NCBI GenBank assembly: GCA_005893185.1
Contig: VBOS01000056.1
Coordinates: 1 to 5,972 of the forward strand
Length of the DNA stretch: 5,972 bases
Source: Candidatus Eiseniibacteriota bacterium
GTDB taxonomy: Bacteria; Eisenbacteria; RBG-16-71-46
Direction: 5' to 3'
Under the pieces are notes generated by a model. It worked only from the letters and a program-made list of their open reading frames with translations. It was not told the origin of the DNA and made no database searches. Position 1 is the stretch's first letter; each line of letters starts with the position of its first letter. This document shows, piece by piece, positions 5,711 through 5,972 of this stretch. The translations under genes and the position numbers were made by a program.

Positions 5711-5972
5711 TCAGGCCCGCGTGTGCTCGCCGGGCGTTCGGGTGCGACGGTGGCGGCGGCGCCATTCCACCACCGCCAGATCCAGCATGCGGCCGACGAG
5801 CTGGTCGTACGAGAGCCCGCGCGCCTTGGCCGCCATCGGCACCAGGCTCGTGGGCGTCATTCCGGGAATCGTGTTCACCTCGAGACAGAAGGGCTCGTTC
5901 GCGGGGCTCAAGCGGAAGTCCACGCGCGACACGCCGCGACACCCCAGCACGCGCGCGGCCCTCAAGCCCAGA
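5711..5972 (-). CDS. ddl: D-alanine--D-alanine ligase, C-terminal part (5' end outside window)
   Basis: The frame enters from the right edge and ends at TGA 5711-5713, giving 86 full codons. The ATP-grasp C-terminus of Ddl is plain: SRVDFR carries the metal-binding Asp, and CLEVNTIPGMTPTSLVP carries the metal-binding Glu and Asn of the family's ExN-(T/S)-x-PGMT signature, followed by the helix that closes the domain. Ddl joins two D-alanines with ATP in the cytosol to make the dipeptide for UDP-MurNAc-pentapeptide. After the normal fold end there is an Arg-rich tail (VVEWRRRHRRTRTPGEHTRA) of about 20 residues, probably disordered. A TTG at 5963-5965 is an internal Leu codon, not a start. The next gene begins 22 nt downstream. 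Confidence 0.93.
   Translation of the reverse strand, partial: LGLRAARVLGCRGVSRVDFRLSPANEPFCLEVNTIPGMTPTSLVPMAAKARGLSYDQLVGRMLDLAVVEWRRRHRRTRTPGEHTRA

Noticed and set aside
1..5972. CRISPR arrays, tRNA or rRNA genes, insertion sequences.
   Set aside because: No regularly spaced repeats, cloverleaf with a matching acceptor stem, rRNA signature, transposase frame or terminal inverted repeats were seen.

Overview
This is a GC-rich bacterial chromosomal window. Every credible gene lies on the minus strand, so gene order reads from high to low coordinates. The paralogue types (a D-Ala-D-Ala ligase, a bacterial-type CysRS, a small-conductance MscS channel, an M42 peptidase and a long TPR protein) and the strong codon-position GC bias suggest a high-GC Gram-negative lineage, such as one of the deltaproteobacterial, Gemmatimonadota or Eisenbacteria-like groups. 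That placement is an inference; no marker here fixes the phylum.

From right to left: (1) 5711-5972 is the C-terminal end of a D-alanine--D-alanine ligase, cut by the window edge. (2) After 22 nt comes a complete M42 metallo-aminopeptidase (4630-5688) with all expected metal and catalytic residues and a strong ribosome binding site. (3) A 334-nt stretch (4296-4629) holds no convincing gene. (4) An MscS-type mechanosensitive channel (3417-4295) is followed, after only 3 nt, by cysS (2022-3413), so the two are probably translated from one message. (5) 1741-2021 is a non-coding region with GC-rich inverted repeats behind cysS, a possible promoter overlapped by a 21-bp inverted repeat, and a leader with a long stem-loop. 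(6) A 112-residue secreted small protein (1402-1740) is followed after 40 nt by (7) a TPR-array protein (1-1361) that runs off the left edge.

The right two thirds is housekeeping: cell-wall precursor synthesis, peptide turnover, osmotic protection and tRNA charging. The left third is the less ordinary part. A structured leader precedes a tiny exported protein that is unlike anything I recognise, and directly behind it sits a large TPR scaffold of the kind found in signalling proteins and transcription regulators. This layout recalls peptide/receptor pairs, but that function is inferred from layout only; the effector end of the TPR protein is outside the window.
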